Source of the DNA: Thiosocius teredinicola
GTDB lineage: Bacteria > Pseudomonadota > Gammaproteobacteria > Chromatiales > Chromatiaceae
Length of the DNA: 64,000 nucleotides
Direction of reading: 5' to 3'
NCBI RefSeq assembly: GCF_002009425.1
Contig: NZ_CP019936.1
Coordinates: 1,349,001 to 1,413,000 of the forward strand
The translations under genes were made by a program, and so were the position numbers. Each line of letters starts with the position of its first letter. Positions within the stretch are counted from its first letter, which is position 1. Shown here one piece after another: positions 46,997 through 55,531 of the stretch. A model generated the notes under the pieces. It made no database searches. It saw only the letters and a list, made by a program, of their open reading frames with translations, and was not told the DNA's origin.

Positions 46997-49165
46997 ATGA
47001 GTCTCGATGCAGACGACGAAATCCTCCAGGACTTTTTGGTAGAGGCCAACGAGATCCTCGAGCAGTTGGGTGAACAGCTGGTCGATCTCGAGCAGAGTCC
47101 GCAAGACATGGATCTGCTGAACGCGATCTTCCGCGGTTTCCATACCGTCAAGGGCGGTGCCGGATTCCTCGCGATTACACCGCTGGTAGAGACCTGCCAC
47201 CGTGCCGAAGACTTGTTGAACGTTTTGCGCCAGGGGCAGCGCGCGGTCACGCCGCACGTCATGGATACCATCCTGCAGTCGCTGGACGTTGTTAATGAAA
47301 TGATGGAGCGCCTGGTCGAAGGCGAAATGCCGGAGCCGGCCGACCCGGATCTGCTGGCGCGCCTCGAAGTGCTGACCCAGCCCGATGACGGCAGTGGCGA
47401 CGAGGCCGAGGCGGTCGCCGAAGCGCCTGCGGCCGAACCTGAAGTTCAAGCCGAACCTGAACCGGTGGCGGAACCCGAGCCGGTGGCCGAGGCAGCGCCT
47501 GCGCCTGCAGCCGATGATGCGGCCGGTGTTGCACCGGGCGGCGACGATATTACCGAAGAAGAGTTCGAGGCACTGCTCGACCAGTTGCATGGCAAGGGCA
47601 AGTTCGGCGGCGCGGCAGAAGGCGAGACCGAAGCCGCCCCCGCAGCAGCAGCCGCGGCCCCGACCCCGACCAGCGACGAGATCACCGAAGACGAGTTTGA
47701 AGCCCTGCTCGATGAGCTGCATGGCAAGGGCAAGTTCAGTAGCGCGCCGGCAGATGACGCCGCGGCGAGCAAACCCGCTGCGCCCGCAGCTGCTCCGGCC
47801 GCGCCCAAACCGGCAGCCGCCGCGAAGCCGGCCGCTGCCGAGGCACCCGCGCCACAGGCAAAGAAAGCCGAGCCGGCAGCACCGAAGAAGGTCGAGAAAC
47901 CGGCTCCGGCCAAGGCCGCTGCGCCGGCCAAGGCAGCACCGGCGAAGGCAGCCGACAAAGCGGCCGGTCCGGGCAAAGGCGCGGCACCGGAAACCACGGT
48001 GCGTGTCGATACGCAGCGCCTTGACGACATCATGAACATGGTTGGCGAACTGGTACTGGTGCGCAACCGCCTGGCGACCCTCAAGTCGACAATGGCCGAC
48101 GAAGAACTGGCCAATGCGGTCGGCAACCTGGACGTGGTCACCGCCGATCTGCAGCTGTCGGTCATGAAGACCCGCATGCAGCCGGTCAAAAAGATCTTTG
48201 GTCGCTTCCCGCGCGTGGTGCGCGATCTGGCGCGCAACCTGAAGAAGGAAGTCGACCTGGTGTTGAACGGTGAAGACACCGACCTCGACAAGAACCTGGT
48301 CGAGGCGCTGGCCGACCCGCTGGTTCACCTGGTGCGCAATGCCGTCGACCACGGCATCGAGTCGCCGGATGAGCGCGAGATGGCAGGCAAGCCGCGTCGC
48401 GGCACCGTGATCCTGTCGGCCGCGCAGGAAGGCGATCACATCCTGTTGTCGATCGAAGACGACGGCAAGGGTATGGATGCCGATGTGCTGCGCGGGAAAG
48501 CGGTCGAGAAGGGCATGATGGATGAAGACGCAGCCGCACGCCTGGAAGACAAAGATTGCTACAACCTGATCTTCCAACCCGGTTTCTCGACCAAGACCGA
48601 GATCTCGGATGTGTCCGGCCGCGGCGTCGGCATGGATGTGGTGAAGACGCGTATTGCGCAGATGAATGGCTCGGTCGAGATCGATTCGGTCCACGGCCGG
48701 GGCAGCAAGATCATCGTCAAGCTGCCGCTGACACTGGCGATCCTGCCGACCTTGATGGTGATTCTCGGCCGTCAACCGTTCGCGCTGCCGTTGGCCAGCG
48801 TGGTCGAGATTTTCAACCTCGACCTGACGCGCACCAATACGGTCGACGGTCAGTTGACCATCCGTGTGCGTGATCGTGCCTTGCCGCTGTTCTATCTGCG
48901 CAACTGGTTGGTTACCGATCACAGCATGGCCGACACGCGCCAGGAAGGGCATCACGGACATGTGGTCGTGGTCAATGTCGGCGGTGTGCAGGTCGGTCTC
49001 GTGGTCGATTTTCTGGTCGGCCAGGAAGAGGTTGTTATCAAACCGCTCGGCGCCCTGCTGCAAGGTCTCGACGGCATGGCCGGCGCGACCATCACGGGCG
49101 ACGGCAAAATCGCATTGATCCTCGATGTACCCGGGTTGATGCGCAAATACGCACGTCGGTACTGA
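46997..49165 (+). CDS. cheA: Chemotaxis histidine kinase CheA
   Basis: Array kinase of 722 residues. P1 HPt domain with phospho-His H49 in FRGFHTVKGGAGF. An Ala/Pro/Glu-rich linker (about 125-330) carries two near-identical modules, ITEEEFEALLDQLHGKGKF (185-203) and ITEDEFEALLDELHGKGKF (229-247). P3 dimerisation begins near RVDTQRLDDIMNMVGELVLV. P4 kinase has VHLVRNAVDHGIE, SIEDDGKGMD and GRGVGMDVV. P5 (CheW-like) forms the last 140 residues. Confidence 0.97.
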   Translation: MSLDADDEILQDFLVEANEILEQLGEQLVDLEQSPQDMDLLNAIFRGFHTVKGGAGFLAITPLVETCHRAEDLLNVLRQGQRAVTPHVMDTILQSLDVVNEMMERLVEGEMPEPADPDLLARLEVLTQPDDGSGDEAEAVAEAPAAEPEVQAEPEPVAEPEPVAEAAPAPAADDAAGVAPGGDDITEEEFEALLDQLHGKGKFGGAAEGETEAAPAAAAAAPTPTSDEITEDEFEALLDELHGKGKFSSAPADDAAASKPAAPAAAPAAPKPAAAAKPAAAEAPAPQAKKAEPAAPKKVEKPAPAKAAAPAKAAPAKAADKAAGPGKGAAPETTVRVDTQRLDDIMNMVGELVLVRNRLATLKSTMADEELANAVGNLDVVTADLQLSVMKTRMQPVKKIFGRFPRVVRDLARNLKKEVDLVLNGEDTDLDKNLVEALADPLVHLVRNAVDHGIESPDEREMAGKPRRGTVILSAAQEGDHILLSIEDDGKGMDADVLRGKAVEKGMMDEDAAARLEDKDCYNLIFQPGFSTKTEISDVSGRGVGMDVVKTRIAQMNGSVEIDSVHGRGSKIIVKLPLTLAILPTLMVILGRQPFALPLASVVEIFNLDLTRTNTVDGQLTIRVRDRALPLFYLRNWLVTDHSMADTRQEGHHGHVVVVNVGGVQVGLVVDFLVGQEEVVIKPLGALLQGLDGMAGATITGDGKIALILDVPGLMRKYARRY

Positions 49166-49215
49166 TCGTTTGCGAAGGAGAGGCAGGACGAAATTGGCGT
49201 AGTCCTGGATAACAC

Positions 49216-50283
49216 ATGGTGGGAAAAGTCCGGGTACTCGTCGTCGATGATTCGTCTTTCTTCCGCAAACGAATCAAGCAGGAGCTGGAACGGCACGGCG
49301 ATATCGTCGTCGTCGGCGAAGCCAGCAATGGGCGCGAAGCCGTCGAGATGGCCTCGCGTCTGCACCCCGATCTGATCACTATGGATGTCGCGATGCCGTT
49401 GATGGACGGCATTGCCGCCGTGCGCGAGATCATGCGCACGCACCCAACCAATATCATCATGTTCTCTGCACTGACCCGCGACGGCGCCAAGTCGACGTTG
49501 GAGGCGCTGGAAGCCGGCGCCGTCGACTTTCTTGCCAAGCAGGGCGGTATCGGTGTCGGCAACGGCAATGCCAGCAGCACCCTGGCCGAGCGCGTTATCA
49601 GCATCGCACGCAGCAACCGGTCGCGGCACCACATGGCGGTCGCCACCAACGTTGCACCGGTTCCGACGCGCCCGCTGCCCGCCGCGCCGCCGCCGAGAAA
49701 CGTCGAGCGCCGACGTGCCGCTGTTCGCCTGGTGGTGATCGGCGCATCGACCGGCGGTCCGGTTGCGATTCAGCAGGTGCTCAACGAGCTGCCTGCCAAT
49801 TATCCCTATCCGGTGCTGGTCGCCGTGCACATGCCCGCGGAGTTTTCGGCAACCTTTGCCGAGCGTCTCGATCACGTCTGCCGCATCGGCATTGCGCAGG
49901 CATCAAACGGCGATGAGTTGTCGCCCGGCCGCGTGCTGATCGCGCCCGGTGGCATGCAGACCACCGTCGATGCGCAAGGCGGACGCCTGCGCGTTCGCGT
50001 CTCGCCGGGTGGTGAACATCTCTACAAGCCGAGTGTCGACATCATGTTCGATTCGGCGGCGCGCGCATTGAACAAAGGTGTGCAGGCTGTGGTGTTGACC
50101 GGTATGGGTTCCGACGGCACCGAAGGTGCGCGAGCCCTGAAGGGGGCCGGCGCCACGGTATGGAGCCAGGACCAGGCGACATCGGTGGTGTACGGCATGC
50201 CTTATTCCGTCGCCAAGGCCGGTTTGACCGACCGCGTGCTGCCACTCGAGCAGATTGGCAGCGCTTTGGCAGGGTTGGCGTAG
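49216..50283 (+). CDS. cheB: Chemoreceptor methylesterase CheB
   Basis: Receiver-esterase of 355 residues for adaptation. The receiver has D57 in TMDVAMPLMDG. The esterase triad is visible as Ser in VIGASTGGPVA, His in VAVHMPAEFSATFAERLD and Asp in GMGSDGTEGARAL. The methyltransferase cheR is not in the window. Confidence 0.95.
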   Translation: MVGKVRVLVVDDSSFFRKRIKQELERHGDIVVVGEASNGREAVEMASRLHPDLITMDVAMPLMDGIAAVREIMRTHPTNIIMFSALTRDGAKSTLEALEAGAVDFLAKQGGIGVGNGNASSTLAERVISIARSNRSRHHMAVATNVAPVPTRPLPAAPPPRNVERRRAAVRLVVIGASTGGPVAIQQVLNELPANYPYPVLVAVHMPAEFSATFAERLDHVCRIGIAQASNGDELSPGRVLIAPGGMQTTVDAQGGRLRVRVSPGGEHLYKPSVDIMFDSAARALNKGVQAVVLTGMGSDGTEGARALKGAGATVWSQDQATSVVYGMPYSVAKAGLTDRVLPLEQIGSALAGLA

Positions 50284-50287
50284 CACG

Positions 50288-51028
50288 ATGGATATCCTGA
50301 GTTTCATCGGCGTCGTCATTGCCTTTGCCGCGATCCTCGGCGGCAACTGGCTGGAGGGCGGTCACATCGACACGCTCGCCAATGGCCCGGCGATGATCAT
50401 CGTGCTCGGCGGCACCATAGGTGCCGTGCTGTTACAGACCCCGATGCAGGTGTTTCTGCGCAGCATGCGCATGATGGGCACGGTGTTTATGCCGCCCAAA
50501 CACGGCCTGCCGGAAACGATCGAGAAACTCGTCGAGTGGAGCAAGATCGCGCGCAAGGATGGCCTGCTCGGGCTGGAGGCGGCCGTCGAGTTCGAGAGCG
50601 ACGTGTTCATTCGCAAGGGTATGCAACTGGTGGTCGACGGCAACGAGCCGGACGACATCCGGCGCACCCTCGAGGTGGAGCTGGACAGTCGTGAACGTTT
50701 CGACCTGGCGGCCTGCAAGGTGCTTGAGGCGATGGGCGGTTATTCGCCGACCATCGGCATCATCGGCGCCGTCATGGGCCTGATCCACGTAATGCAGAAT
50801 CTCAGCGATCCCTCCAAGCTCGGCAGCGGTATCGCCACCGCGTTCGTCGCGACCATCTACGGGGTCGGCCTGGCCAACCTCTTCATGTTGCCGATGGCGG
50901 CCAAGATGAAGGCCTATGTGCAGCAACAGAGCCACTATCGCGAGCTGGTCATCGAGGGCCTGGCTGCGATCTCCGAAGGTGAGAACCCACGTCAGATCGA
51001 GACCCGCCTGCAGGGTTTCCTGCGTTGA
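50288..51028 (+). CDS. motC: Flagellar stator protein MotC (MotA family)
   Basis: Ion-driven stator subunit of 246 residues with four helices. It starts MDILSFIGVVIAFAAILGGN; VLEAMGGYSPTIGIIGAVMG is the MotA/PomA signature with the conserved Pro. ATG 50288 is 5 bases after the cheB stop; the longer reading to 50255 is a shadow. It pairs with motD. Confidence 0.95.
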   Translation: MDILSFIGVVIAFAAILGGNWLEGGHIDTLANGPAMIIVLGGTIGAVLLQTPMQVFLRSMRMMGTVFMPPKHGLPETIEKLVEWSKIARKDGLLGLEAAVEFESDVFIRKGMQLVVDGNEPDDIRRTLEVELDSRERFDLAACKVLEAMGGYSPTIGIIGAVMGLIHVMQNLSDPSKLGSGIATAFVATIYGVGLANLFMLPMAAKMKAYVQQQSHYRELVIEGLAAISEGENPRQIETRLQGFLR

Positions 51029-51036
51029 GGTAACGC

Positions 51037-51960
51037 ATGGCGCGGCGGCGACAACACCATGAAGAACACGAGAACCACGAACGTTGGTTGGTTTCGTATG
51101 CCGATTTCATCACCTTGCTGTTTGCGTTTTTCGTCGTGATGTACTCGATTTCGTCAGTCAACGAAGGCAAGTATCGCGTGTTGTCCGAGACCTTGAGTTC
51201 GGTGTTCAAGGTCGAACCGCGCAGCAACGATCCGATCCAGATCGGTGAGCGCCCGCGTTCGATGAACGCAATGCCGGTAGGGCCGCTCGCGCCGAAGCAG
51301 ATGGACGCCAACAACGCCGGCGAGATCGGCGGCAAAGGCAATGGCGAGGAACAGGCGGCGGCTGCGACCGAGGGCGAAGGCAAGGGCAAAGACGCCGACC
51401 CGAGCGAGGGCAACAGTGTTCTCGACGAACGTTTCAAGGAAGACGGCACTGCCATGCGTATCGCCGATGAACTGCAGATCTCACTGCAGGAATACATCGA
51501 CAACGATCTGCTGCGGATCACGCGCGAAGGCGAACGTATCGAGATCGAGATGAAGGAGAAGATGCTGTTTCCATCCGGTGAGGCGCGCCTGTCGCGCGAT
51601 GCCTTGCGCGCGTTGCGCGAAATGGCCAAGACCCTGGCGCGCATCCCGAGCAAGTTGCAGGTGGAAGGGCACACCGACAACGTACCGATTGCGACCTCGG
51701 CGTTTCCGTCCAACTGGGAATTGTCGGCCGCACGCGCAGCGAGCGTCGTGCATTTCATGGCGCGCAGCGGCGTCGATCCACTGCGCATGTCGGCCGTCGG
51801 CATGGGCGAGCACCGACCGATCGCCGACAATGCGAACGACAAAGGCCGCGCTGCGAACCGCCGCGTGACCGTGGTCGTACTCGCCGATCCCAACGACAAT
51901 GCACCGGCCAGCGGCGACGATGTGCCGTGGGCCGAAGGGCCGGCGGTGAACCTGCAATGA
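51037..51960 (+). CDS. motD: Flagellar stator protein MotD (MotB family)
   Basis: Peptidoglycan-anchored stator partner of 307 residues. The plug-proximal helix WLVSYADFITLLFAFFVVMY holds the ion-carrying D23. A Glu/Gly/Lys-rich linker (about 85-125) leads to an OmpA-like domain with LQVEGHTDNVPI and NWELSAARAASVV. Ends as ATGA with parC. Confidence 0.95.
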   Translation: MARRRQHHEEHENHERWLVSYADFITLLFAFFVVMYSISSVNEGKYRVLSETLSSVFKVEPRSNDPIQIGERPRSMNAMPVGPLAPKQMDANNAGEIGGKGNGEEQAAAATEGEGKGKDADPSEGNSVLDERFKEDGTAMRIADELQISLQEYIDNDLLRITREGERIEIEMKEKMLFPSGEARLSRDALRALREMAKTLARIPSKLQVEGHTDNVPIATSAFPSNWELSAARAASVVHFMARSGVDPLRMSAVGMGEHRPIADNANDKGRAANRRVTVVVLADPNDNAPASGDDVPWAEGPAVNLQ

Positions 51961-52751
51961 AGGTCTGGTCGATCGCCAATCAGAAAGGTGGTGTGGGCAA
52001 GACCACCACGACCGTGGCGTTGGGCGGCCTGCTGGCGGCCTGGGGATTCCGCACCCTGATGATCGATATCGATCCGCACGGTTCGCTGACCAGCTATTTC
52101 GGTCACGACCCGGATTCGCTCACGCGCAGCAGCTACAGCCTGTTCGAGGCGGTCGCCGAGAAACGTACAGTCGATCCGTTCTCGCTCGTTGTGGACACGC
52201 AGACCGAAGGGCTCAGCCTGATTCCGGCCGCCGTCGCACTGGCAACGCTGGATCGCCAGTCGGGCCGACTCGAAGGCATGGGATTGGTGCTGACGCGCGC
52301 CGTCGCCCAGCTTCGCGAGCGTTTCGATTACATCCTCATCGATTGTCCGCCGGTATTGGGCGTGCTGGTGATCAATGCCTTGGCGGCCTGCGAGCGCCTG
52401 GTGGTGCCGGTGCAGACCGAGTTTCTCGCCCTCAAGGGCCTCGAACGTCTGCAGCACACGCTGAAGATGGTGACCAAGGCACGGCCGCAACCACTGGATG
52501 TGGTGGTGGTGCCGACCTTCTATGACAAGCGCACGCGCGCCTCGCACGACAGCCTCGCGGCGTTGCGCCGCGATCACGCCGAGTATCTGTGGAACGGCGT
52601 GATCCCGATCGACACCCGTTTCCGCGAGGCTAGCCGAGAGGGACTGCCGCCGGCCATATTCGATCCGCGCGCGCGCGGCGTACGCGCCTATGCCCGCTTG
52701 CTCGAAGAACTGGTGCAGGGCCAGGGCGGCGAAACACGCGAGGCGGTCTGA
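51957..52751 (+). CDS. parC: ParA-like ATPase ParC, polar positioning of chemotaxis arrays
   Basis: MinD/ParA ATPase of 264 residues: IANQKGGVGKTTTTVALGGL, LMIDIDPHGSLTSYFG and LIDCPPVLGVLVINAL. ATG 51957 overlaps the motD stop; the longer reading is a shadow. Its place between motCD and a CheW-like ParP identifies it as ParC of Vibrio and Pseudomonas type rather than a plasmid-partition protein. Confidence 0.92.
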   Translation: MKVWSIANQKGGVGKTTTTVALGGLLAAWGFRTLMIDIDPHGSLTSYFGHDPDSLTRSSYSLFEAVAEKRTVDPFSLVVDTQTEGLSLIPAAVALATLDRQSGRLEGMGLVLTRAVAQLRERFDYILIDCPPVLGVLVINALAACERLVVPVQTEFLALKGLERLQHTLKMVTKARPQPLDVVVVPTFYDKRTRASHDSLAALRRDHAEYLWNGVIPIDTRFREASREGLPPAIFDPRARGVRAYARLLEELVQGQGGETREAV

Positions 52752-53428
52752 TGACGTTGATGCGACCACCAGCGACGCCGACCGTCGAACAGGACGCCGC
52801 ACTCAGCAACCTGCTCGAATCGCTGCTCGCGGAAGTGCCCCCGGCGAATGCGGACGTGCCCGCGCCGCCGGCAGCACAGCCGCGCGTGGCGCCTCCGGTC
52901 GTCGAAACACCGCCTGTCGATGCGCCGGCGCCGACACTAAACGAACCGACCGAACAGCCGCTAACCAAGGAAACGCAAGCTGAGCCACCGGCCGACAGTG
53001 AGATTCCGGCTTGGGTCGGTGGCGGGTTTCGCACGCTGCTGTTTCGCATCGGCGAGTTCCGGTTTGGCGTGCCGCTGGTGTTGATGCATAGCGTGTGCCC
53101 CTATCCGGACGACGTTACCCGGGTGCCGGGCCAGCCACATTGGCACCGCGGCGTGTTCCGCTATCGCGATGCGTCCACCGTGGTGGCCGATCTGGGCGGG
53201 GTGATCGGCGTTGCGGCCGCGGCGGATGATCCGAAGTACCTGCTGGTGCTCGGCGAGGGCCGCAAGGCGATCGCAATCGACGCGATCGTCGACACGCTGG
53301 TGCTGCACGCCGACCAGGTGCGTTGGCACAAGGCAGCGGGGCGCGAGTGGTTGTTGGGCCTGTTGCCGGACCAGATGTGCGGGCTGTTGGACGCCAACGC
53401 GCTGAGCAGCGGCATTAGGCACAGATAG
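52751..53428 (+). CDS. parP: ParP, CheW-like array-integration protein
   Basis: Protein of 225 residues with a Pro/Ala-rich N-terminal arm of about 90 residues and a CheW-like (AIF) domain from FRTLLFRIGEFRFGVPLVLM onward. ParP links ParC to CheA and receptors in the polar array. ATG overlaps the parC stop by one base. Confidence 0.9.
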   Translation: MTLMRPPATPTVEQDAALSNLLESLLAEVPPANADVPAPPAAQPRVAPPVVETPPVDAPAPTLNEPTEQPLTKETQAEPPADSEIPAWVGGGFRTLLFRIGEFRFGVPLVLMHSVCPYPDDVTRVPGQPHWHRGVFRYRDASTVVADLGGVIGVAAAADDPKYLLVLGEGRKAIAIDAIVDTLVLHADQVRWHKAAGREWLLGLLPDQMCGLLDANALSSGIRHR

Positions 53429-53450
53429 TGCAGTAAATAAATTCAGGCGC

Positions 53451-53481
53451 TGCCCGAAGACGAACTTTTGACGTTCGGGCA
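53451..53481 (+). other. Hairpin in the cheW leader
   Basis: Inverted repeat TGCCCGAA ... TTCGGGCA with a 15-base loop, between parP and cheW, ending 20 bases before the cheW ATG. No T-run, so it may affect RNA stability or cheW translation rather than end transcription. Confidence 0.5.
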
Positions 53482-53501
53482 ACAATAACGGAGACGAAAC
53501 G

Positions 53502-53984
53502 ATGAGCAATACGGCGGTAGAGACCTCCTCCGGCGATGCAGTAATCCAGCTGGTGACCTTCCGGCTGAAAGACGAAACCTATGGCATCAACGTGATGCAG
53601 GTGCAGGAGGTGCTGCGGGTGACCGAGATCGCGCCGGTCCCGGGCGCGCCGAGCTATGTATTGGGCATCGTCAATCTGCGCGGCAACGTCGTCACCGTTA
53701 TCGATACGCGTACCCGCTTCGGGCTGCCGACCACCGAGGTCGACGATTCGAGCCGGATCGTGATCATCGAATCCGAGCAGCAGGTCGTCGGTATCCTGGT
53801 GGACAGCGTCGCCGAGGTCGTCGAGCTGCGCCAGTCGGAGATCGATACCGCGCCGAACGTCGGCACCGAAGAGAGCTCGCGCTATATTCAGGGTGTGGCC
53901 AGCCGCGACAGCGACCTGTTGATCGTGGTTGACCTGAACAAGCTGCTGACCGAAGAAGAATGGTCTGAGATGTCGATGTTCTGA
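53502..53984 (+). CDS. cheW: Chemotaxis coupling protein CheW
   Basis: Adaptor of 160 residues joining receptors to CheA. Motifs are TFRLKDETYGINVMQVQEVL, PVPGAPSYVLGIVNLRGNVV and IQGVASRDSDLLIVVDLNKL. ATG follows CGGAGA. Separated from parP by a 73-base leader with a hairpin. Confidence 0.95.
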   Translation: MSNTAVETSSGDAVIQLVTFRLKDETYGINVMQVQEVLRVTEIAPVPGAPSYVLGIVNLRGNVVTVIDTRTRFGLPTTEVDDSSRIVIIESEQQVVGILVDSVAEVVELRQSEIDTAPNVGTEESSRYIQGVASRDSDLLIVVDLNKLLTEEEWSEMSMF

Positions 53985-53990
53985 TGTCGA

Positions 53991-54161
53991 ATGGCCGATG
54001 AGATCAAACAGCCTGGGAATGTGCCACCGGTAGCACCGCCGAATCGATCGCGCAACGCCGGTACACGCAAAAAGCCGCCCAAGGCGCCGGATCGCTCAAG
54101 AAACGAACGAAGACGGCCGTCGAACGACGATGGCCGGCCCCATATCGATGAATATGCCTGA
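53991..54161 (+). CDS. Possible 56-residue Pro/Arg-rich protein between cheW and DUF2802
   Basis: A reading of 56 codons opens at ATG 53991, six bases after the cheW stop, and its TGA overlaps the start region of the DUF2802 gene. The peptide begins MADEIKQPGNVPPVAPPNRS, is very rich in Pro, Arg and Lys, and ends HIDEYA. No strong ribosome site is seen and two AGA codons occur. It fills a 145-base gap in an otherwise tight operon, which supports it weakly. No family recognised. Confidence 0.4.
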   Translation: MADEIKQPGNVPPVAPPNRSRNAGTRKKPPKAPDRSRNERRRPSNDDGRPHIDEYA

Positions 54162-54570
54162 CAACAACCTGGTCGTACTGATAGCGCTGGCGTTTGCCGC
54201 GTTCGCATTGCTGCTCGCGGTTGTTGCCTGGGTATCGGCGGTGCGTTCGTCGAAACGCCTGCAGCACAGTGAGGCGCGTGCCGCCGATCTGCAGACCCAG
54301 CTCGAACTGGTTCGCCAGAGCATCACCGGGCTCACCGCCGGCGCAGTCGGCATGGACCGTAAGCTGCAACAGCTTGCGGCACGCGAGCGGGTGCTCTCCG
54401 AGCGCCAGGAAACCTACGAGAACCAGCAGGTCGATGACCAACCCTACAGCCATGCGATTCGGCTGGTGCAGCAGGGGGCATCGGTGTCGCGTCTGGTAGA
54501 AGAACTCGAACTCAGCGAAAGCGAAGCCGAACTGATCGTGCGCCTGCACGGTCACCGCGATTCGGCCTGA
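54154..54570 (+). CDS. DUF2802 family membrane protein
   Basis: Protein of about 138 residues from ATG 54154 (MPDNNLVVLIALAFAAFALL); ATG 54130 and 54148 are alternatives. One N-terminal helix, a coiled-coil-like middle (RLQHSEARAADLQTQLELVR), and a C-terminal helix-turn-helix-like end with HAIRLVQQGASVSRLVEELE. DUF2802 genes regularly follow cheW in polar-flagellum clusters; role unknown. Confidence 0.8.
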   Translation: MPDNNLVVLIALAFAAFALLLAVVAWVSAVRSSKRLQHSEARAADLQTQLELVRQSITGLTAGAVGMDRKLQQLAARERVLSERQETYENQQVDDQPYSHAIRLVQQGASVSRLVEELELSESEAELIVRLHGHRDSA

Positions 54571-54726
54571 TCCCAACGCTCAACCTTTCGAACCGCGGCG
54601 CGCCCCCGGCGTCGCACGCTGCTTCTTGTGCATCGATAAGACCGCTTTGCGGCAAGTCACTTGGTTTGCGGCGCAGAAACATGTTAACAATGCAGGTTAC
54701 TCCTCTTTCTCTCGGAGCGCCCTGCA

Positions 54727-55485
54727 ATGAAACGGACAAGAATGGCGACGGTATGTGTGCTGGCGGGTCTTCTGGCTGCCGCAACCGCACACGCGGGTCT
54801 GGATGATCTCTTCAAATCGGCCGAGGGTCTGCTCAAAGAGGGCAGCTCGAGCGGCAGCACTTCGTCGCTGAGCAATTCGAAGATCAGCGACGGCCTGAAA
54901 GAGGCCTTGGGCGTTGGTGCCGAGCGGGCAATCGAGATACTCGGCAAGCAAGGCGGCTTCCTCAACGACAAGAGCGTGCGCATACCGCTGCCCGGTGTGC
55001 TCGGTAAGGCGGCCAAGGCGTTGCGCGCAGCAGGCCAAGGCAAATACGTCGACGATTTCGAAACCACCGTCAACCGTGCCGCCGAGCAGGCGATTCCGAA
55101 GACGCTCGATATCGTGAAAGAAACGGTCAGTAACATGACCCTCGATGACGTACGCGGCATCCTCAACGGACCGGACGATGCGGCTACGCAGTTCCTGCGC
55201 AAGCGGGCAGGTGGTTCGCTGCACGAAGCGGTATTGCCGATCGTCTCCGAAGCTACCGACAACGCAGGTGCAACGTCGGCCTACAAGTCGATGAAATCGC
55301 AGGCCGACGGCATGCTCGGTGGCCTCGGCGGATTGGTCGACACCGGTTCGCTCGATCTCGACAACTATGTGACCGACAAGGCGCTGGATGGGTTGTTTCT
55401 CAAGTTGGCGATCGAAGAAAAGAAGATTCGTGAGAATCCGGTGGCACGCACGACCGAGTTGCTGAAGGAAGTTTTCGGCAACTAA
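54727..55485 (+). CDS. DUF4197 family secreted protein
   Basis: Secreted protein of 252 residues: signal peptide (MATVCVLAGLLAAATAHA), then the family body with GLDDLFKSAEGLLKEG, SDGLKEALGVGAERAI and FLNDKSVRIPLPGVLGKAAK. Function of DUF4197 is not established. The 156-base gap before it contains no clear promoter match, and it lies outside the tight flagellar operon. Confidence 0.85.
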   Translation: MKRTRMATVCVLAGLLAAATAHAGLDDLFKSAEGLLKEGSSSGSTSSLSNSKISDGLKEALGVGAERAIEILGKQGGFLNDKSVRIPLPGVLGKAAKALRAAGQGKYVDDFETTVNRAAEQAIPKTLDIVKETVSNMTLDDVRGILNGPDDAATQFLRKRAGGSLHEAVLPIVSEATDNAGATSAYKSMKSQADGMLGGLGGLVDTGSLDLDNYVTDKALDGLFLKLAIEEKKIRENPVARTTELLKEVFGN

Positions 55486-55531
55486 CGGCGTTGCGGCGGT
55501 CGGACGATATTGAGATGCAGGGGAGAGATTG

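Noticed and set aside
46976-49063. 695-codon minus-strand reading opposite cheA
   Set aside because: Antisense shadow; low-complexity translation mirrors the cheA linker.
50949-52802. 617-codon minus-strand reading opposite motD and parC
   Set aside because: Opposite two well-identified genes and without recognisable motifs.
53434-53459. Sigma-28 promoter before cheW
   Set aside because: TAAA is present but the -10 is GCCCGAAG with a 14-base spacer, too far from consensus.
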